The notes beneath the pieces were generated by a model, which saw only the letters and a list, made by a program, of their open reading frames with translations, was not told the origin of the DNA and did no database searches. Source: Streptomyces lasiicapitis (lineage in GTDB: Bacteria; Actinomycetota; Actinomycetes; Streptomycetales; Streptomycetaceae). From it: DNA of 64,000 nucleotides. The translations under genes were made by a program, and so were the position numbers. The stretch is taken from the NCBI RefSeq assembly GCF_014646335.1, contig NZ_BMNG01000012.1:142747-206746 (forward strand). Reading direction: 5' to 3'. Positions 17,872-29,720 of this stretch are shown here, in pieces. Each line of letters starts with the position of its first letter. Position 1 is the first letter of the stretch.

Positions 17872-18491
17872 TCCGCATCGTGCTGGCCGACGACCACCCC
17901 GTCGTACGCGAAGGACTCCGGGCCATGCTGAGCGCCGAGCCCGACCTGGAGGTCGTCGCGGAGGCGTCGAGCGGACCGCGCGCCGAGGCGCTGGCGGCCG
18001 AGCTGAGCCCCGACATCGTCCTGATGGACCTGCGCATGCCGGGCGGTGGCGGAGTGGACTCCATCGAGCGGATGGCGACCGCCGCCCTGCCGTGCCGGGT
18101 CATCGTCCTCACGACGTACGAAACGGACCGCGACATCCTGCGCGCCGTCGAGGCGGGGGCGGCGGGCTATCTGCTGAAGGACCTGGCCCGCGGCGAGCTC
18201 GCCGACGCGGTACGGGCCGCGGCGCGGGGCGAGACCGTACTCGCCCCGTCCGTGGCCGCCCGCCTCGTGGACCAGCTCCGTGCCAAGCCGGAGCGGCCGC
18301 GCCTGTCGGAGCGCGAGACGGCGGTGCTTCGGCTCGTCGCGGAGGGCTGTACGAACGCGGAGACAGGCCGCCGCCTGCACGTCGCCGAGTCGACCGTGAA
18401 GACGCATCTGCTCCGAGTCTTCGGGAAGTTGGGGGTCGATGACCGCACGGCAGCGGTCACCAGCGCGATGCGGTTCGGGTTGCTGGACTGA
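17868..18491 (+). CDS. NarL/FixJ-family response regulator
   Basis: DNA-binding partner of the preceding kinase. It has 207 residues. The receiver domain has the acidic pair D8/D9, phospho-acceptor D54 (VLMDLRMPG), T82/T83 and K104. A LuxR-type HTH at about 143-205 (LSERETAVLRLVAEG, then NAETGRRLHVAESTVKTHL) follows. The GTG start overlaps the kinase stop (GTGA). Probable target: the 20-nt palindrome ahead of the module's first gene. It is convergent with hisS and closed by a perfect hairpin. Confidence 0.96.
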   Translation: MIRIVLADDHPVVREGLRAMLSAEPDLEVVAEASSGPRAEALAAELSPDIVLMDLRMPGGGGVDSIERMATAALPCRVIVLTTYETDRDILRAVEAGAAGYLLKDLARGELADAVRAAARGETVLAPSVAARLVDQLRAKPERPRLSERETAVLRLVAEGCTNAETGRRLHVAESTVKTHLLRVFGKLGVDDRTAAVTSAMRFGLLD

Positions 18492-18548
18492 GGTTTTCGC
18501 CCCCTCCGCCCCTACCCGTCCCGTACCTGGGGCTCCGCCCCGGACCCC

Positions 18549-18574
18549 GCTCCTCGAACGCCGGAGGGGCTGGA
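18549..18574 (+). repeat. interspersed GC-rich element, diverged copy A
   Basis: The GCTCCTCGAACGCCGGAGGG core matches the elements at 36078 and 63950 (CTCAAACGCCGGACGGGCTG type). It is preceded by a GGGGC-TCC-GCCCC hairpin at 18529-18541, as copy C is. Recurrent Streptomyces intergenic sequence; role unknown. Confidence 0.6.
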
Positions 18575-18591
18575 TCTCCAGCCCCTCCGGC
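18560..18591. terminator. perfect 15-bp hairpin between the response regulator and hisS
   Basis: GCCGGAGGGGCTGGA and its exact complement are separated by two bases (TC). It lies midway in the 114-nt convergent gap. No U-tract; bidirectional terminator candidate. Confidence 0.75.
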
Positions 18592-18605
18592 ACACGACAA
18601 GCGCC

Positions 18606-19868
18606 TCAGCCCAGCCTTGCCTTCAGTTCCCCCACGATCGCCTCCACCGCGACCGCCTCCTGCTCCCCGGACTCCATGTCCTTGAGCTGGACGACGCCCT
18701 CGGCGAGGTCGCGCTCGCCGGCGACGACGGTGAAGCGGGCGCCGCTGCGGTTGGCGTTCTTCATGGCGCCCTTGAGGCCCTTGCCGCCGTACGAGAAGTC
18801 GGCGGCGATGCCTGCCTTGCGCAGTTCGGTCACCTTGGCGAAGAGGACGCGCCGCGCCTCGTCGCCGAGGGGCACCGCGAACACGCTGGTCGCCGAGGGG
18901 AGGTCGAGGGTGACGCCCTCCGCCTCCAGCGCGAGGACGGTGCGATCCACGCCGAGGGCCCAGCCGACGGACGGCAGCGCGGGGCCGCCGATCATCTCGG
19001 AGAGGCCGTCGTAGCGCCCGCCGCCGCCGACGGCGGACTGCGCGCCCAGGCCGTCGTGGACGAACTCGAAGGTGGTGCGGGTGTAGTAGTCGAGGCCGCG
19101 GACCAGCTTCGGGTCGTCTTCGTAGGCGACGCCCTCGGCGGTGATCAGCTCGCGGACCTGCTCGTGGTAGGCCTTGCAGGCGTCGCAGAGGTAGTCGCGC
19201 AGCATGGGCGCGCCCACGAGCTGCTTCTGCACGTCGTCACGCTTGTCGTCCAGGACGCGCAGGGGGTTGATGTCGATACGTCGACGCGTCTCCTCGTCCA
19301 GGTCGAGCCCGCGCAGGAAGTCCTGGAGGGCGGCGCGGTAGACGGGGCGGCACTCCTTGTCGCCGAGCGAGTTGAGGAGGATCCGGAACTCGCGCAGGCC
19401 CAGCGAGCGGTACGCCTGGTCGGCCAGGATGATCAGCTCGGCGTCGAGGGCCGGGTCCTCGGCGCCGATCGCCTCGGCTCCGACCTGCGAGAAGTGGCGG
19501 TAGCGGCCCTTCTGGGGGCGCTCGTAGCGGTAGTACGAGCCCGAGTACCAGAGCTTGACCGGGAGGTTGCCCGCCTTGTGCAGGTTCGCCTCCAGGGCGG
19601 CGCGCAGCACGGAGGCGGTGCCTTCGGGGCGCAGGGCGAGCTGGTCGCCGCCGCGCGTGGTGAAGGCGTACATCTCCTTGGTGACGATGTCCGTGGACTC
19701 GCCCACGCCGCGCGAGAACAGCTCGACGTTCTCGAAGCCGGGCGTCTCCACGTAGCCGTACCCGGAGTTGCGCAGCGGCGCCGCGATGGCCTCGCGCACC
19801 GCGAGGTAGGTCGCGGAGTCCGGCGGCAGCAGGTCGTAGGTGCCCTTGGGGGCCTTGAAGGTGCTCAC
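18606..19868 (-). CDS. hisS: histidyl-tRNA synthetase
   Basis: Charges tRNA-His. It has 420 residues with the class II core: N-terminal FKAPKGTYDLLP, motif 2 region LALRPEGTASVLRAAL and YSGSYYRYERPQKGRYRHF, histidine-specific VRGLDYYTRTTFEF, motif 3 GWALGVDRTVLAL, then the anticodon-binding domain. The GTG start was chosen because homology begins there; the upstream in-frame extension is a shadow of the metallo-hydrolase. It lies 14 nt downstream of that gene, a pair that is also conserved in mycobacteria. Confidence 0.97.
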   Translation of the reverse strand: MSTFKAPKGTYDLLPPDSATYLAVREAIAAPLRNSGYGYVETPGFENVELFSRGVGESTDIVTKEMYAFTTRGGDQLALRPEGTASVLRAALEANLHKAGNLPVKLWYSGSYYRYERPQKGRYRHFSQVGAEAIGAEDPALDAELIILADQAYRSLGLREFRILLNSLGDKECRPVYRAALQDFLRGLDLDEETRRRIDINPLRVLDDKRDDVQKQLVGAPMLRDYLCDACKAYHEQVRELITAEGVAYEDDPKLVRGLDYYTRTTFEFVHDGLGAQSAVGGGGRYDGLSEMIGGPALPSVGWALGVDRTVLALEAEGVTLDLPSATSVFAVPLGDEARRVLFAKVTELRKAGIAADFSYGGKGLKGAMKNANRSGARFTVVAGERDLAEGVVQLKDMESGEQEAVAVEAIVGELKARLG

Positions 19869-19882
19869 TGGGGGTTCTCTCG

Positions 19883-20596
19883 TCACATTCCTCGTCGAGG
19901 GGCGGAGGTGCCGTCCGCGCCCAGGCCGGCGGCCACCTGCCGCAGATACGGGTTGGTGGCGCGCTCCTGGCCGATGGTCGTCTGCTGGTTGTGCCCGGGC
20001 AGCACCACGGTCGAGTCGTCGAGAGGCAGGACCACGCGGGCCAGCGAATCGCGCATGTCGTCCATGGAGCCACCGGGGAAGTCGGTGCGTCCGATGGAGC
20101 CGGCGAAGAGCAGGTCGCCCGAGAACAGGATCGGAGGGATGTCCTCCGCCTCGGGCAGCCCGAAGGTCACCGACCCCTTGGTATGACCGGGCGCGTGCGC
20201 CACGGTCAGCTCCATGCCGGCCAGCCGCAGCTTCGCGCCGTCCGTGAGCTCCTTGAGGTCGTCCGGTTCGCCCACGGTCAGCTCGCCCATGAGCTGGGCG
20301 CCGAAGGCGCGGCCGATGGCCTTCTCCGGGTCGCTCATCATGTACCGGTCCTCGGGGTGGATCCACGCGGGCACGTCGTGCGCCCCGCAGACCGGGACGA
20401 CCGAGGCGACGTGGTCGATGTGGCCGTGCGTGAGGACGACGGCGACGGGCTTGAGCCGGTGCTTCCTGAGCGTCTCCTCGACTCCCTGGGTGGCCTGGTG
20501 CCCCGGGTCGATGATCACGCACTCCTCGCCCGCGGCGGGGGCGACCAGATAGCAGTTGGTCCCCCAGGCCCCGGCGGGAAACCCGGCAATGAGCAC
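19883..20596 (-). CDS. metallo-beta-lactamase-fold hydrolase (glyoxalase II-like)
   Basis: It has 237 residues with the di-metal site THGHIDH (56-62), the later His in APGHTKGS, Asp in FSGDLLFAG and the final His in VLPGHNQQ. This is the glyoxalase II/GloB-like subgroup, so hydrolysis of a thioester is likely, but the substrate is not shown. The GTG start fits the N-terminus. It forms a pair with hisS, divergent from the membrane cyclophilin; the same neighbourhood exists in mycobacteria (from memory). Confidence 0.92.
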   Translation of the reverse strand: MLIAGFPAGAWGTNCYLVAPAAGEECVIIDPGHQATQGVEETLRKHRLKPVAVVLTHGHIDHVASVVPVCGAHDVPAWIHPEDRYMMSDPEKAIGRAFGAQLMGELTVGEPDDLKELTDGAKLRLAGMELTVAHAPGHTKGSVTFGLPEAEDIPPILFSGDLLFAGSIGRTDFPGGSMDDMRDSLARVVLPLDDSTVVLPGHNQQTTIGQERATNPYLRQVAAGLGADGTSAPRRGM

Positions 20597-20799
20597 GATC
20601 GTCCTTCGTTTCGTCGTCCGGTGGAGGTGGCAGCGGAGATTGCGGCGGATCAGAAGCCTACCGGCGCTGCCGATTCCACAGCCAACCCATATACGGTACG
20701 GGGCACACGCGGCCGGTCACGCCGCGCGACGAGGACCCAGGCGACGTACGAGACTCATCCGACGCTCGTGCCGCCGAAGACGCACAAGGAGAGCACCCG

Positions 20800-21627
20800 G
20801 TGGTCAGCCAGGAACAGCGGCGCAAGCAGCTCGCGCGGGAGAAGTTCTTGCGGCAGCAGCAGCGACGGGAGGCCGCGCGGCGCCGACGGCGGATGCGCAA
20901 CGCGGTGATCGCGGGCGCGGTCGCCCTGGTGGTGGCCGGCGGAGCGGTGTCGTACGCGGCGGGCGCCTTCGACGACGGCGGCTCGACGAACGACGACGCG
21001 GCCCCGAAGCCGACGCCCAGCAAGCCCGAGGACCCCTGCCGCAAGGCCGCGCCCGGCAAGATCAAGCCGCTCGGCTTCAAGAAGGAGCCGGCGCTGACGA
21101 TCGACAAGTCGGCTTCGTACGAGATGAAGCTGGCCACCACGTGCGGCGACATCGGCGTCGACCTGGACGCGGCGAAGGCCCCGCACACCGTCAACTCGTT
21201 CAATTTCCTGGTGAACAAGGGCTACTTGGACCACACCAAGTGCCACCGGCTCACCGCGGGCAACGTCAACGTCCTGCAGTGCGGCGACCCGAAGGGCACC
21301 GGCGAGGGCGACCCCGGGTACTCCCTTCCGGACGAGAATCTCAAGGACAAGCGGCTGCGCGGCAATGTGTATCCGGCGGGCACGGTCGCCATGGCGAACC
21401 GGTACAAGCCGGATACGAAGAAGGGCCGCGACACCGGCGGCAGCCAGTTCTTCCTCGTGTACCAGGACTCCCAGTTGCCGCCCGACTACACACCGTTCGG
21501 CACCATCTCGGACTCGGGCATGAAGGTCCTGAAGAAGATCGCCGCGGCCGGTGAGAGCAGCGGTCAGGGCGACGGGACGCCGAACGCGACGGTTGTCATC
21601 GACAAGGCCACCGTCGCTAAATCCTGA
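20800..21627 (+). CDS. membrane-anchored peptidyl-prolyl isomerase (cyclophilin)
   Basis: It has 275 residues: a highly basic cytosolic start with KFLRQQQRREAARRRRR-like sequence, one helix at about 34-55, a Thr/Pro linker, then a cyclophilin domain outside the membrane (FNFLVNKGYLDHTKCHRL, GTGEGDPGYSLPDENL, GSQFFLVYQDS). The catalytic Arg is retained in CHRL. AAGGAG lies 8 nt before the GTG start. It probably assists folding of secreted proteins; it sits opposite relA/apt/secDF, as ppiB does in mycobacteria. Confidence 0.93.
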   Translation: MVSQEQRRKQLAREKFLRQQQRREAARRRRRMRNAVIAGAVALVVAGGAVSYAAGAFDDGGSTNDDAAPKPTPSKPEDPCRKAAPGKIKPLGFKKEPALTIDKSASYEMKLATTCGDIGVDLDAAKAPHTVNSFNFLVNKGYLDHTKCHRLTAGNVNVLQCGDPKGTGEGDPGYSLPDENLKDKRLRGNVYPAGTVAMANRYKPDTKKGRDTGGSQFFLVYQDSQLPPDYTPFGTISDSGMKVLKKIAAAGESSGQGDGTPNATVVIDKATVAKS

Positions 21628-21760
21628 CCTCGGCCAGGCGAATTTCGCTCGCGCTGGATGCGGACAGCCGCCCCGCCGGTCGCCTATGTTGGCGGTGACG
21701 AAACTGTGGACGATGCCGGGGGCCCGTGGCCTTGTGCAGGCATCATGTGGAGGAGGCGCT

Positions 21761-22993
21761 GTGAGCAGCGACCCGTGGGGCCGCGTCGACGAGACGGGGA
21801 CCGTGTACGTGCGTACGGCCGACGGCAGTGAGCGAGTGGTCGGTTCGTGGCAGGCAGGTTCTCCCGAGGAGGCCCTGGCCTATTTCGAGCGCAAGTACGA
21901 CGGTCTGGTCGTCGAGATCGGACTTCTCGAGCGCCGGGTGAAGACGACCGACCTGTCGGCCAAGGACGCGACGACCGCCATCGACCACCTGCGCCAGCAG
22001 GTCGACGAGGCGCATGCCGTCGGTGACCTGGACGCCCTCGGCAAGCGGCTCGACAAGCTGGTCGAGACCGTCGATGCCCGCCGTGAGGAGCGCAAGGCCC
22101 AGAAGGCCAAGCAGTCGGACGAGGCGCGGCACTCCAAGGAGGCGCTGGTCGCGGAGGCCGAGGAGCTGGCGCAGAGCGAGCAGTGGCGCGCGGCCGGCGA
22201 GCGCCTGCGGGCCCTGGTGGACACGTGGAAGGGGCTGCCCCGCCTCGACCGCAAGTCCGACGACGAGCTGTGGCACCGCTTCTCGCACGCCCGCTCGGCG
22301 TTCTCCAAGCGCCGCAAGGCCCACTTCGCCTCGCTCGACGCGCAGCGCGAGGACGCCCGCAAGGCCAAGGAGAAGCTGGTCGCGGAGGCCGAGTCCCTGT
22401 CCGCCTCGACGGACTGGGGTCCCACGGCCGCGCGCTACCGCGAGCTGATGGCCGACTGGAAGGCGGCGGGCCGCGCCCAGCGCGAGCACGAGGACGACCT
22501 GTGGAACCGCTTCCGCGGCGCCCAGGACGTCTTCTTCGCCGCCCGCAGCTCCGTGTTCGCCGAGCGTGACGCGGAGCAGTCGGAGAACCTGAAGCTCAAG
22601 GAGGAGCTGGCCGAGGAGGCCGAGAAGCTCGTCCCGGTGTCGGACCTGAAGACCGCCCGCGCGGCCTTCCGGTCCCTCAACGAGCGCTGGGAGGCCATCG
22701 GCCACGTCCCGCGCGACGCCCGGCCGAAGGTCGAGGGCCGGATGCACGCGGTGGAGCGGGCGCTGCAGGAGTCCGAGGAGGCCGAGTGGCGCCGGACGAA
22801 CCCGGAGGCGCGTGCGCGCGCCGCGGGCCTGACCGGCCAGCTCCAGGCCGCCGTCGACAAGCTCCAGGGCCAGATCGAGACGGCGCGCACGGCGGGCAAC
22901 AACGCCAAGGCCGACAAGCTCCAGAAGGAGCTCGACGGCCGCCAGGCGCTCCTGGACCAGGCCCTCAAGGGCCTGCACGAGTTCGGCGGCTGA
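21761..22993 (+). CDS. DUF349 coiled-coil protein
   Basis: It has 410 residues. A short beta-like N-terminus (VSSDPWGRVDETGTVYVRT) is followed by a long, charged helical region containing several DUF349 units (WHRFSHARSAFSKRRKAHF; LWNRFRGAQDVFFAARS; FRSLNERWEAIG) and a closing coiled coil. AGGAGG stands directly before the GTG start. Function is not established; the family is often linked to nucleic-acid or cell-cycle roles. It is convergent with relA and ends at a strong hairpin. Confidence 0.93.
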   Translation: MSSDPWGRVDETGTVYVRTADGSERVVGSWQAGSPEEALAYFERKYDGLVVEIGLLERRVKTTDLSAKDATTAIDHLRQQVDEAHAVGDLDALGKRLDKLVETVDARREERKAQKAKQSDEARHSKEALVAEAEELAQSEQWRAAGERLRALVDTWKGLPRLDRKSDDELWHRFSHARSAFSKRRKAHFASLDAQREDARKAKEKLVAEAESLSASTDWGPTAARYRELMADWKAAGRAQREHEDDLWNRFRGAQDVFFAARSSVFAERDAEQSENLKLKEELAEEAEKLVPVSDLKTARAAFRSLNERWEAIGHVPRDARPKVEGRMHAVERALQESEEAEWRRTNPEARARAAGLTGQLQAAVDKLQGQIETARTAGNNAKADKLQKELDGRQALLDQALKGLHEFGG

Positions 22994-23085
22994 GGGGCCC
23001 TCTTTGCGGCTAAACCGCCGCCGCTCTCGCGGAGCTGGTTACTCGCCGCTGTGGTTCCTCAATTGATGGCTGATGTGCCATAACC

Positions 23086-23123
23086 CGAAGCGGCTCCGGT
23101 ACGGATGTACCGGAGCCGCTTCG
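23086..23123. terminator. perfect 17-bp hairpin between the DUF349 gene and relA
   Basis: CGAAGCGGCTCCGGTAC and its exact complement flank a GGAT tetraloop, 10 nt from the relA stop. No long U-tract. Bidirectional terminator. Confidence 0.85.
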
Positions 23124-23132
23124 CATCAGGGC

Positions 23133-25781
<2,649 letters not shown>

Positions 25782-25899
25782 GAGCGCTCCCTGTGCGCGA
25801 TCGGGTCCCCCGGTCAGGTCCCGAAGTGCCCATGGTATCGATCCTGGGCCGACGGCTCGCCCTCGGCCGGTGAGACGGCTCTGTACTGGAGGAACGCCA

Positions 25900-25932
25900 G
25901 AGGCGGGCGCCGGATTCCACCGGGCCCGCCTC
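25900..25932. terminator. hairpin between apt and relA
   Basis: GAGGCGGGC and GCCCGCCTC close a loop with a second CCGG/CCGG pairing, in the 221-nt gap after apt. It may separate relA transcription from the sec operon. Confidence 0.55.
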
Positions 25933-26002
25933 CGTGTCCTGCAGGGGTGTCCTGAACCGTCTGCCGCGGCCGTCCCGCCGCCGCTCCGGCTCCCCCAGGG
26001 GC

Positions 26003-26551
26003 TCAGACCGTGAGCAGCGCCTCCAGAGGGGCGCCGTCCAGGGCGGGAACCAGCCGCGCGCGGCCGCCCAGGAAGCCGAGCTCCATCAGCACCGCGACGC
26101 CGGCCACCTCGGCCCCGGCCCGGCGGATGAGCCGGAGCGAGGCCTCGGCGGTGCCGCCGGTCGCGAGGACGTCGTCGATGACCATGACACGGTCGCCCGT
26201 GGCCAGGTCCTCGGCGTGCACCTCGATCTCCGCGCTGCCGTACTCCAGGTCGTACGCCTGGCTGAGGGTCGCTCCGGGGAGCTTGCCCGCCTTGCGTACG
26301 GGAATGAAGCCGAGCCCGGCGCGCAGCGCGACCGGGGCGCCCAGAATGAAGCCGCGCGCCTCCAGACCGACGACCTTCGTGGCCCCGCAGCGCACGCTCA
26401 GGTCGGCGAGCGCGCCGGTCAGGGCCGCGAACGCCGCCGGGTCCGCGAGCAGCGGGGTGATGTCCTTGAACATCACGCCCGGCTCGGGATAGTCCGGCAC
26501 GTCACGGATGCGGCTGAGCAGCAGCGCGTTGATCTCGGCCGTCTCGGTCAT
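26003..26551 (-). CDS. apt: adenine phosphoribosyltransferase
   Basis: Purine salvage: adenine plus PRPP gives AMP. It has 182 residues. FKDITPLL and GLEARGFILG are family blocks, and the PRPP-binding loop is VMVIDDVLATGGT. The ATG start overlaps the secF stop (ATGA); the in-frame sequence further upstream is a secF shadow. Position between secF and relA is conserved in actinobacteria, linking purine salvage and stringent control only by location. Confidence 0.96.
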   Translation of the reverse strand: MTETAEINALLLSRIRDVPDYPEPGVMFKDITPLLADPAAFAALTGALADLSVRCGATKVVGLEARGFILGAPVALRAGLGFIPVRKAGKLPGATLSQAYDLEYGSAEIEVHAEDLATGDRVMVIDDVLATGGTAEASLRLIRRAGAEVAGVAVLMELGFLGGRARLVPALDGAPLEALLTV

Positions 26552-27687
26552 CGGCGCTTCCCCGAGGGGCGCCCGCGACCGCGGTTGCGGGCGGGCTGGG
26601 ACCGCGGTCCCGAGCGCGGGCCGACCACGGCCGGTGCTGTGTCCTCGCCGGCCTGGTCGACGTCGTCCTGCGGCTCGTCGCCCTCCGGCTCCGGGGCCTC
26701 GGCGGACTCGCCCTTGGCGGCGGCCGCCCTGCGCTTGGCGAGCACCCGCTTCTTGAGGGCCTTCATCTGCGGCTCGGTCTCCTTGAGATCGGCGACCAGG
26801 GGGGTCGCGATGAAGATCGAGGAGTACGCGCCCGCGGCGAGGCCGACGAACAGCGACAGCGAGATGTCGTTCAGCATGCCCGCGCCGAGGAAGCCGCCGC
26901 CGATGAACAGCAGACCGGCGACCGGCAGGAGCGCCACCACCGTGGTGTTGATGGAGCGCACCAGCGTGCTGTTGATGGAGCGGTTGGCGACCTCGCTGTA
27001 CGTGAAGCGGGTCTGCTTGGCGAGGTCCTTCGACTGTTCCTTGAGGCTGTCGAAGACCACGACCGTGTCGTACAGCGAATATCCGAGAATGGTCAGCAGA
27101 CCGATCACCGTGCCCGGTGTGACCTCGAAGCCGACGAGGGCGTACACACCCACGGTGATGGTGATGTCGTGGATGAGCGCGATCAGCGCGGCCAGCGCCA
27201 TTCGCCATTCGAAGGCGATCGCCAGATAGATCACGACCAGGACCATGAAGATCCCCAGGCCTTGCCAGGCCTTGTTGGCGACCTGTTCACCCCAGCTCGG
27301 ACCCACGAGGTCGGCGTTGATCTTCTCCGACTCCATGCCGAGATCCTTGGCGATCTCGTCCTTGACCTGGTCGGACTTGGCGGTGTCCACACCGGCGATC
27401 TGGATGCGCAGGGTGTCGTTGCCGAGCTTCTGTACGAGCGCGTCGTGGCCGGAGGCGCGCTCCGCGGACTCTTCCGCCTTGTTGACCGAGACGCTGGTCT
27501 TCGGCGTGTTGAAGACGGCGCCGCCCTCGAACTCGATGCCCATGTTCAGGCCGCGCACCGCCAGGCCGACGATGGCCGTGATGGTGATCAGGATCGAGAT
27601 GCCGTACCAGATCTTGCGCTTGCCGACGAAGTCGTAGCCGACCTCGCCGCGGTAGAGCCGGGCGCCGAGATCTCCAAGTTTCGACAT
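26548..27687 (-). CDS. secF: protein translocase subunit SecF
   Basis: Proton-driven partner of SecD that aids late steps of Sec export. It has 379 residues with six helices: the first at about 20-40, then a periplasmic loop with GIEFEGGAVF, then the five-helix RND-type bundle with GYSLYDTVVVFD. A C-terminal cytosolic tail of about 75 residues, Glu/Asp- then Arg-rich, is an extension. The ATG lies one base after the secD stop (TGAGATG). It overlaps apt. Confidence 0.96.
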   Translation of the reverse strand: MSKLGDLGARLYRGEVGYDFVGKRKIWYGISILITITAIVGLAVRGLNMGIEFEGGAVFNTPKTSVSVNKAEESAERASGHDALVQKLGNDTLRIQIAGVDTAKSDQVKDEIAKDLGMESEKINADLVGPSWGEQVANKAWQGLGIFMVLVVIYLAIAFEWRMALAALIALIHDITITVGVYALVGFEVTPGTVIGLLTILGYSLYDTVVVFDSLKEQSKDLAKQTRFTYSEVANRSINSTLVRSINTTVVALLPVAGLLFIGGGFLGAGMLNDISLSLFVGLAAGAYSSIFIATPLVADLKETEPQMKALKKRVLAKRRAAAAKGESAEAPEPEGDEPQDDVDQAGEDTAPAVVGPRSGPRSQPARNRGRGRPSGKRR

Positions 27688-27688
27688 C

Positions 27689-29536
27689 TCACGCCTCCTT
27701 CGGGGTCGAGTCGACGGGGGCGGTCGGGCCACTGCGGCGCGAGCGGCGCAGCGGCGGTTTGGCACCGAGTCGCTTCGGGTCGAGGCCGGACCACTTGCCG
27801 CCGCTCGCGAAGAACTTCTTGCGAGCCATGATCGTCATCAGTGGCTTGGTGAAGAAGAACACCACCACGACGTCGAGGAGCGTCGTCAGGCCCAGCGTGA
27901 ACGCGAAGCCCTGGACCTTGCCGACGGTGACGATGAAGAGCACCGCGGCGGCGAGGAACGACACGAAGTCGGAGACCAGGATGGTGCGCCGGGCCCGCGG
28001 CCAGGCACGCTCGACGGCGGGCCGCAGCGTACGACCCTCGCGGATCTCGTCCCTTATGCGTTCGAAGTAGACGATGAACGAGTCGGCGGTGATACCGATG
28101 GCGACGATGGCACCACAGACCGCGGGCAGGTTCAGCGCGAACTTAATCGTCGGGCCGAGCAGCGTCATGATCGTGTACGTCAGCGCCGCGGAGACGCCGA
28201 GGGACGCGATGGCGATGAAGGCCAGGCCGCGGTAGTACGCCACCAGGTAGATGATGACGAGCGCGAGGCCGATGGCGCCGGCGATGAGGCCCGCGCGCAG
28301 CTGCTCGCCGCCGAGCGCCGCGCTGACCGTGGTGACGCTCTGCTCCTTGAAGGTCAGCGGGAGCGCGCCGTACGACAGGATGTTGGCCAGGTCCTTGGCC
28401 TCGTCCTGGGTGAAGCTGCCGGAGATCTCGGCCTCGCCGGAGGTCAGCGCCTGCCGGACGTACGGCGCGGAGACGACCTCGCCGTCCATGACGATGCCGA
28501 ACTCGTTCTGCGGCGGCTGCTGGCTGGCGAGCTTGCCGGTGATGTCACCGAACTGCTTCGTCCCCTTGCCGGAGAACTTCATCGTGACCTTCCAGCCAGC
28601 GGCACCCTGGGTGTCGTAGACGGCCTTCGCGTCATCGACCTCCTTGCCGTTGACCTCGGAGGGTCCGAGGATGAACTTGTCCCAGCCCTTTCCGTCGCCG
28701 CTCTTGCCGCAGGCCACGACCGGGTCGGTCGGCTTGGTGCCTTCCTTGACCTTCAGACGGGCCGTCTTGCTGGTGCAGTCGAGCTTGGTGAACTGCTCCT
28801 GGAGCTTCGCGGTGTCACCGGACGGGGCCGGCGGCGTCGGCGACGGGTCCTTCTTGCCGTCGTCCTTCTTGCCGTCGTCCTTCTTGTCCTTGGCCGGGTC
28901 GTCCTTGGCGTCGCCGGTGGGCGTCGCGGGCGGAGTGGTGTCGGCCTTCAGGCCGTCGGTGACAGAGCGGCCCTGGGTGGTCGGCGTCGCGGTCGGCGAG
29001 GTCGCCCCGTCCTTGGGCTCGTCGCTCTCCTTGGGCTTGTCACCCTTGTCACCCTTGTCACCCTTGTCGCCGTCCTTGCCCGAGGACGACGGCTTGGGCT
29101 TCGGGGCCGGCTTCTCCGCCGCACCCGTGCTGGGCTGCTGGGCGAGGACGGGCCGGAAGTAGAGCTGAGCGGTCGTGCCGACCTGCTCCCGCGCCTGCTT
29201 GGCGTTGGTGCCCTTGGGGATGTTGACGATGATGTTCCGGTCGCCCTGGGTCTGCACCTCGGCTTCGGAGACACCCAGACCGTTGACACGGTTGTTGATG
29301 ATGTCAACAGCCGTGTTCAGGTTGGTCTGGTTGATCGCGTTCTTCTGGCCCGGCTCGTTCTTCGCCTCGAGCGTGATGCTCGTGCCACCGGCGAGGTCGA
29401 TGCCGAGGCGGGGCGTGGTGTGACCGGAGAGGAACATCCCTCCGGTGAGCGCCACCAGGGCGATCATGATCAGGACCAGGGTGCGGCCCGGTTTCCCCTG
29501 GGCGGCCTGCCTGCGGCCCTTCGTGGGTGCTGCCAC
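27689..29536 (-). CDS. secD: protein translocase subunit SecD
   Basis: Proton-driven Sec accessory subunit. It has 615 residues: helix 1 at about 18-36, LGIDLAGGTSITLEA, the P1 domain, then the five C-terminal helices with SFIVYFERIRDEI. A Lys/Asp/Gly/Pro/Thr-rich insert (about 135-242) interrupts the extracytoplasmic part and is built from short repeats (GDK units; KKDDG units). The GTG start has GGGAGAACGAGAAG before it; the longer in-frame start at 29638 lacks support. Followed by secF one base after the stop. Confidence 0.96.
   Translation of the reverse strand: MAAPTKGRRQAAQGKPGRTLVLIMIALVALTGGMFLSGHTTPRLGIDLAGGTSITLEAKNEPGQKNAINQTNLNTAVDIINNRVNGLGVSEAEVQTQGDRNIIVNIPKGTNAKQAREQVGTTAQLYFRPVLAQQPSTGAAEKPAPKPKPSSSGKDGDKGDKGDKGDKPKESDEPKDGATSPTATPTTQGRSVTDGLKADTTPPATPTGDAKDDPAKDKKDDGKKDDGKKDPSPTPPAPSGDTAKLQEQFTKLDCTSKTARLKVKEGTKPTDPVVACGKSGDGKGWDKFILGPSEVNGKEVDDAKAVYDTQGAAGWKVTMKFSGKGTKQFGDITGKLASQQPPQNEFGIVMDGEVVSAPYVRQALTSGEAEISGSFTQDEAKDLANILSYGALPLTFKEQSVTTVSAALGGEQLRAGLIAGAIGLALVIIYLVAYYRGLAFIAIASLGVSAALTYTIMTLLGPTIKFALNLPAVCGAIVAIGITADSFIVYFERIRDEIREGRTLRPAVERAWPRARRTILVSDFVSFLAAAVLFIVTVGKVQGFAFTLGLTTLLDVVVVFFFTKPLMTIMARKKFFASGGKWSGLDPKRLGAKPPLRRSRRSGPTAPVDSTPKEA
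29041..29067. repeat. three perfect 9-nt repeats in secD
   Basis: CACCCTTGT three times, encoding GDK units. Similar 15-nt repeats lie at about 28848-28892. Both are within the low-complexity SecD insert and likely arose by slippage. Confidence 0.8.
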
Positions 29537-29720
29537 CTTCTCGTTCTCCCTGTCCAACCGTCCCGGCCTGCGGGGTGCCTCCCCGTCACCTGCGCTGAGC
29601 GGAGGGCTGCGGTGGAGGGGACCCGGGCGGGCGGCCATGAAGTTGTGTCGAGACGCGGCGCGAAATCACCTGCGGCGGGGGCCGCGGTGCGCGAGCGGGC
29701 GCACGGACCCCCGTCTGTGA

